Assembly: GCA_023420715.1 (NCBI GenBank)
Contig: JAEZVR010000050.1
Span: 1 to 6,927, forward strand
DNA length: 6,927 bases
DNA from: Bacillota bacterium
Lineage (GTDB): Bacteria > Bacillota > Clostridia > Saccharofermentanales > Fastidiosipilaceae
Direction of reading: 5' to 3'
The notes beneath the pieces were generated by a model, which saw nothing but the letters and a program-made list of their open reading frames with translations, did not search any database and was not told the DNA's origin. A program made the translations under genes and the position numbers. Positions 4,382-6,927 of this stretch are shown in pieces. Each line of letters begins with the position of its first letter. Position 1 is the first letter of the stretch.

Positions 4382-6927
4382 ATGACATTTTGGCGCAAAA
4401 CTTTAGCAGGTCTTTTGTCAAGTGTATTTGTATGGACGGCACTGCCTTATGTGGTGCACGGTGCTGAACCGTCCATGATTGAGGTCTCTGCATTACAAGA
4501 AAAAGAAGCAGAGCCACCGACACCATCTGCGGTGGTACCAGATGAATATCAATATCAATATCAAAAACGAGAGCTGGCAGCCTTTGTCCATTTTGGGCCA
4601 AACACGTTTACAGGTGTGGAATGGGGCAATAAATACGGAAAAACGCCGGCGCGCGAATTGTTCCGCTTGCAGGAAGACTTCGATGCGATGACCTTGGTCA
4701 AAACGCTTAAGGATGCCGGTTTTAAGATGCTGATTATTACGGCAAAACACCACGATGGTTTTTGTCTATGGGCGAGTGAATATACCGACTACGATGTGAG
4801 CAATACGGATTATAAGGGCGGTCAAGGCGATATTCTAGCTGAGATTTCAGCGGCTTGTACGCATTACGATATGGACATGGGTTTATATTTATCGCCTTGG
4901 GATATTCACGAAAAGAGCTATGGCTATTTTGACGAGAATCATCGCCCCACAACCAAAGAAAAAGATGTATTAGATTACAACAAATATTATGATGATCAAT
5001 TGATCGAAATTTTGTCCAATGACAAATATGGCAACAAAGGAAAATTTGTTGAAGTTTGGATGGATGGCGCCAAAGGTCACGGTGCCAATGCCCAAGATTA
5101 CGATTTTATTCGTTGGTTTAATACCATCCAAAAATATGAAGGCAAGGCTGCTGGTCGGCCAGCTGATGCCATGCTGTTTGGGGCAGAGGCTTATACCACG
5201 GTTCGCTGGATTGGCAACGAACATGGTTTTGCTCACGAAAATACGTGGTCACTTTCGACGGTAGATAAAAAGAAGAATACCATCAACAGCAAGCGTGAGG
5301 GTGAGTATTTTAGAGGGATGCCCAATGGAAACCAATGGACGGTTCCAGAAGCTGATGCGCGCATTACCTCGGGTTGGTTTTGGGGTGAAAACAAGAAAAC
5401 GCCCAAATCCTTGGCAGATTTGTCTGATATGTATTTTAGATCGGTTGGACACAATGCAACCCTCTTATTGAATGTGCCGCCAAATACCCAGGGCAAGGTG
5501 GATGATGCCATTCTTCAGCGAGTACGTGAATTTGGTGAGGCCGTTAAAAATACCTTTGCGATTAACCTGCTCAAAAAAGAAAATGTCACGGTAACCGCAA
5601 GTAACGTGCGTCAGATGGCGCGGAAATTCGGCCCGCAAAACACCCTGGATGGCAAAGATGAAACCTATTGGACGGTGGATCAGGGTCAGTCTTCTGGTAC
5701 GTTGATTTTTAAATTACCGCAAGCAGAGCGTTTCGATGTGATTAGTATTGAAGAAGCCATTCGTTTTGGTCAACGCATTAACCATTATCGCGTAGAAGGT
5801 CGTGTCAACAATGGTGAATGGAAGCTGATTCAACAAGGGGAAACCATCGGTGCGAAGCGTCTGATTCGTCGGGCTATGGATCGGATTGATGAACTGAAAA
5901 TTACCGTTTCGACACACGACAATTCCGAACCGATTTTGTCAGAAGTAGGTTTATACCGCAGTGCACAAGGTTTTGGTGTTCGTTCCTCTATGCCGGAGGG
6001 CATGGAGCTCATAAGCATTAAAGATGGCAAAAAATTTGTCTCGACAAAAGGTCGATGGACGCGAGAATCTGGGAGTCAGTTTATTGAAGGCAGCAGCGAA
6101 TGGGCTAAACCCGGCGCGATTAAAACCTTAACCTTTGAAGGTACCAAGGCCTATATTTTAGGCACAAAAGATCCAAACCACGGTGAAATGTCCTTAACAT
6201 TGGACAACAAACCTGTGGGGACAGTGAATACCCAGGGCAAATCTCGGGCACTTGGTCAAATTCTATATGAAACACCGGATTTAGAACCCGGTCAACATAC
6301 ACTTGCCATTAAAGTTGAATCTCGAGCTGTCGGTATTGAGGCTGCATATGTCCTCAACAATGGCGGCTTGGGTATGGTTGGGTTGGATCAGCGTGCTTAT
6401 ACCATGGGAGAAGATGAAACCCTCGTCTTGCCGTTGCGCCGCTTGGGCGGAACCAAAGGAGAGCTGAAATTTAATCTTGAACCTAATCCGGGATCGGCGA
6501 TTCAAGAAGATTTTGTGACCGATGTACAGGAAATTGTTTTTGCAGATGGGGTGGCCACGGCGGAAGCCAGAGTGACAACTCAGCGCAATCCAAAGACGAA
6601 CGTACCACTGAATTTTAGTATCGAATTGGTTCCAGTTACTAAAGGCGGTGTGGCTGGGATGATTAGCTCGGCACTCATAACCATTGAAGATATGGACAGC
6701 TATCGCCGCGAAGATCTTCAACAGCTATATGAGACATTGAGCCGTCTAGATGGTACAGATTATGTGTCTGGTTACGAAGCACTTCAGGCTGCTTTGGCAG
6801 AAGCGAAAACTTTGTTAGAACAGTCGGATACCAGTTCAGAAGCGATGGCAAAAATGGGGCGGAAACTCAGCCAATTGCATCAAGCGCTACAAGTGAGAAC
6901 GGCTTACACAACAGAGGCGCCTTTTGT
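4382..6927 (+). CDS. Secreted multimodular GH29 alpha-L-fucosidase (3' end beyond window)
   Basis: This exported glycoside hydrolase removes alpha-L-fucose from glycans; 848 complete codons are visible and no stop is reached. Residues 1-28 form a signal peptide (FWRK, a hydrophobic core, cleavage near VVHGA). The GH29 catalytic domain (about 57-390) has ELAAFVHFGPNTFT (64-77) and TAKHHDGFCLW (120-130). VWMDG (225-229) carries the likely nucleophile D228. RWIGNEHG (275-282) carries E280, placed like the acid/base of the 1,3/1,4-fucosidase subgroup (GH29-B). SVGHNATLLLNVPP (354-367) closes the domain. Next come a discoidin/CBM32-like sandwich (about 395-525; NTLDGKDETYWTV), an unassigned beta-sandwich (about 545-655; GTKDPNHGEMSLTLDNK), a Calx-beta domain (about 666-772, ending TIEDMD) and a FIVAR-like helical module (about 776-836). 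The CBM and FIVAR parts suggest carbohydrate or surface attachment; an LPXTG or similar anchor may lie beyond the window. Preference for Lewis-type or mucin substrates is inference from subgroup motifs. Confidence 0.9.
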   Translation, partial: MTFWRKTLAGLLSSVFVWTALPYVVHGAEPSMIEVSALQEKEAEPPTPSAVVPDEYQYQYQKRELAAFVHFGPNTFTGVEWGNKYGKTPARELFRLQEDFDAMTLVKTLKDAGFKMLIITAKHHDGFCLWASEYTDYDVSNTDYKGGQGDILAEISAACTHYDMDMGLYLSPWDIHEKSYGYFDENHRPTTKEKDVLDYNKYYDDQLIEILSNDKYGNKGKFVEVWMDGAKGHGANAQDYDFIRWFNTIQKYEGKAAGRPADAMLFGAEAYTTVRWIGNEHGFAHENTWSLSTVDKKKNTINSKREGEYFRGMPNGNQWTVPEADARITSGWFWGENKKTPKSLADLSDMYFRSVGHNATLLLNVPPNTQGKVDDAILQRVREFGEAVKNTFAINLLKKENVTVTASNVRQMARKFGPQNTLDGKDETYWTVDQGQSSGTLIFKLPQAERFDVISIEEAIRFGQRINHYRVEGRVNNGEWKLIQQGETIGAKRLIRRAMDRIDELKITVSTHDNSEPILSEVGLYRSAQGFGVRSSMPEGMELISIKDGKKFVSTKGRWTRESGSQFIEGSSEWAKPGAIKTLTFEGTKAYILGTKDPNHGEMSLTLDNKPVGTVNTQGKSRALGQILYETPDLEPGQHTLAIKVESRAVGIEAAYVLNNGGLGMVGLDQRAYTMGEDETLVLPLRRLGGTKGELKFNLEPNPGSAIQEDFVTDVQEIVFADGVATAEARVTTQRNPKTNVPLNFSIELVPVTKGGVAGMISSALITIEDMDSYRREDLQQLYETLSRLDGTDYVSGYEALQAALAEAKTLLEQSDTSSEAMAKMGRKLSQLHQALQVRTAYTTEAPF
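4545..4562 (+). repeat. Three tandem AATATC hexamers inside the fucosidase
   Basis: AATATC is repeated three times without interruption, encoding the YQYQYQ stretch (residues 56-61) just before the catalytic domain. The unit is a multiple of three, so copy-number slippage would lengthen or shorten the linker without a frameshift. Confidence 0.8.

Noticed and set aside
4332..4601. Minus-strand open frame across the fucosidase start
   Set aside because: It is a shadow of the fucosidase and its leader, with no family features and no supporting ribosome binding site.
6281..6721. 146-codon minus-strand open frame inside the fucosidase
   Set aside because: The plus-strand frame here encodes the clear Calx-beta domain. 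The antisense product has low-complexity, Cys/His/Phe-rich composition typical of reverse-strand reading.

Overview
The window looks like chromosomal DNA of a low-to-moderate GC Gram-positive bacterium (Bacillota). A class such as Erysipelotrichia, or another gut- or mucosa-associated lineage, is plausible but not proven. The reasons are purine-rich Shine-Dalgarno sites, AT-rich intergenic DNA, the style of the nucleotidyltransferase, and a secreted fucosidase carrying Calx-beta and FIVAR-type modules. I see no phage, insertion sequence, CRISPR array, tRNA or rRNA.

Layout. (1) Positions 1-223 hold the C-terminal end of an NhaC-type Na+/H+ antiporter, followed by a good intrinsic terminator at 244-283. 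(2) On the minus strand, 435-698 encodes a small XRE-type helix-turn-helix regulator. Its leader (711-737) carries repeated TTGCAC/TGCA words that could be its own operator. (3) A divergent AT-rich region (about 740-900) separates it from a tight plus-strand operon: hflX (923-2062), a THUMP-domain class I RNA methyltransferase of the RlmL/YpsC group (2064-3290), and a small sugar-nucleotide nucleotidyltransferase homologue (3287-4036). The first two genes are one base apart. The last two share an ATGA stop/start overlap, so translation is probably coupled. (4) A 345-base AT-rich intergenic region (4037-4381) contains several inverted repeats. (5) A large exported GH29 alpha-L-fucosidase begins at 4382 and runs off the end of the window, with at least 848 residues visible.

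How the parts work together. HflX splits or rescues ribosomes and the methyltransferase is expected to modify 23S rRNA, so the first two operon genes form a ribosome-oriented pair. The third gene does not obviously fit. It also lacks both acidic residues that normally hold the catalytic metal in its family, so it may be a diverged enzyme or a pseudoenzyme. The fucosidase is a separate transcription unit that acts outside the cell, probably on fucosylated host glycans such as mucin or Lewis-type structures.

The observations most worth checking are the altered active site of the nucleotidyltransferase, the inverted-repeat cluster before the fucosidase, and a gapped sequence motif found both in the hflX leader and just after the operon.
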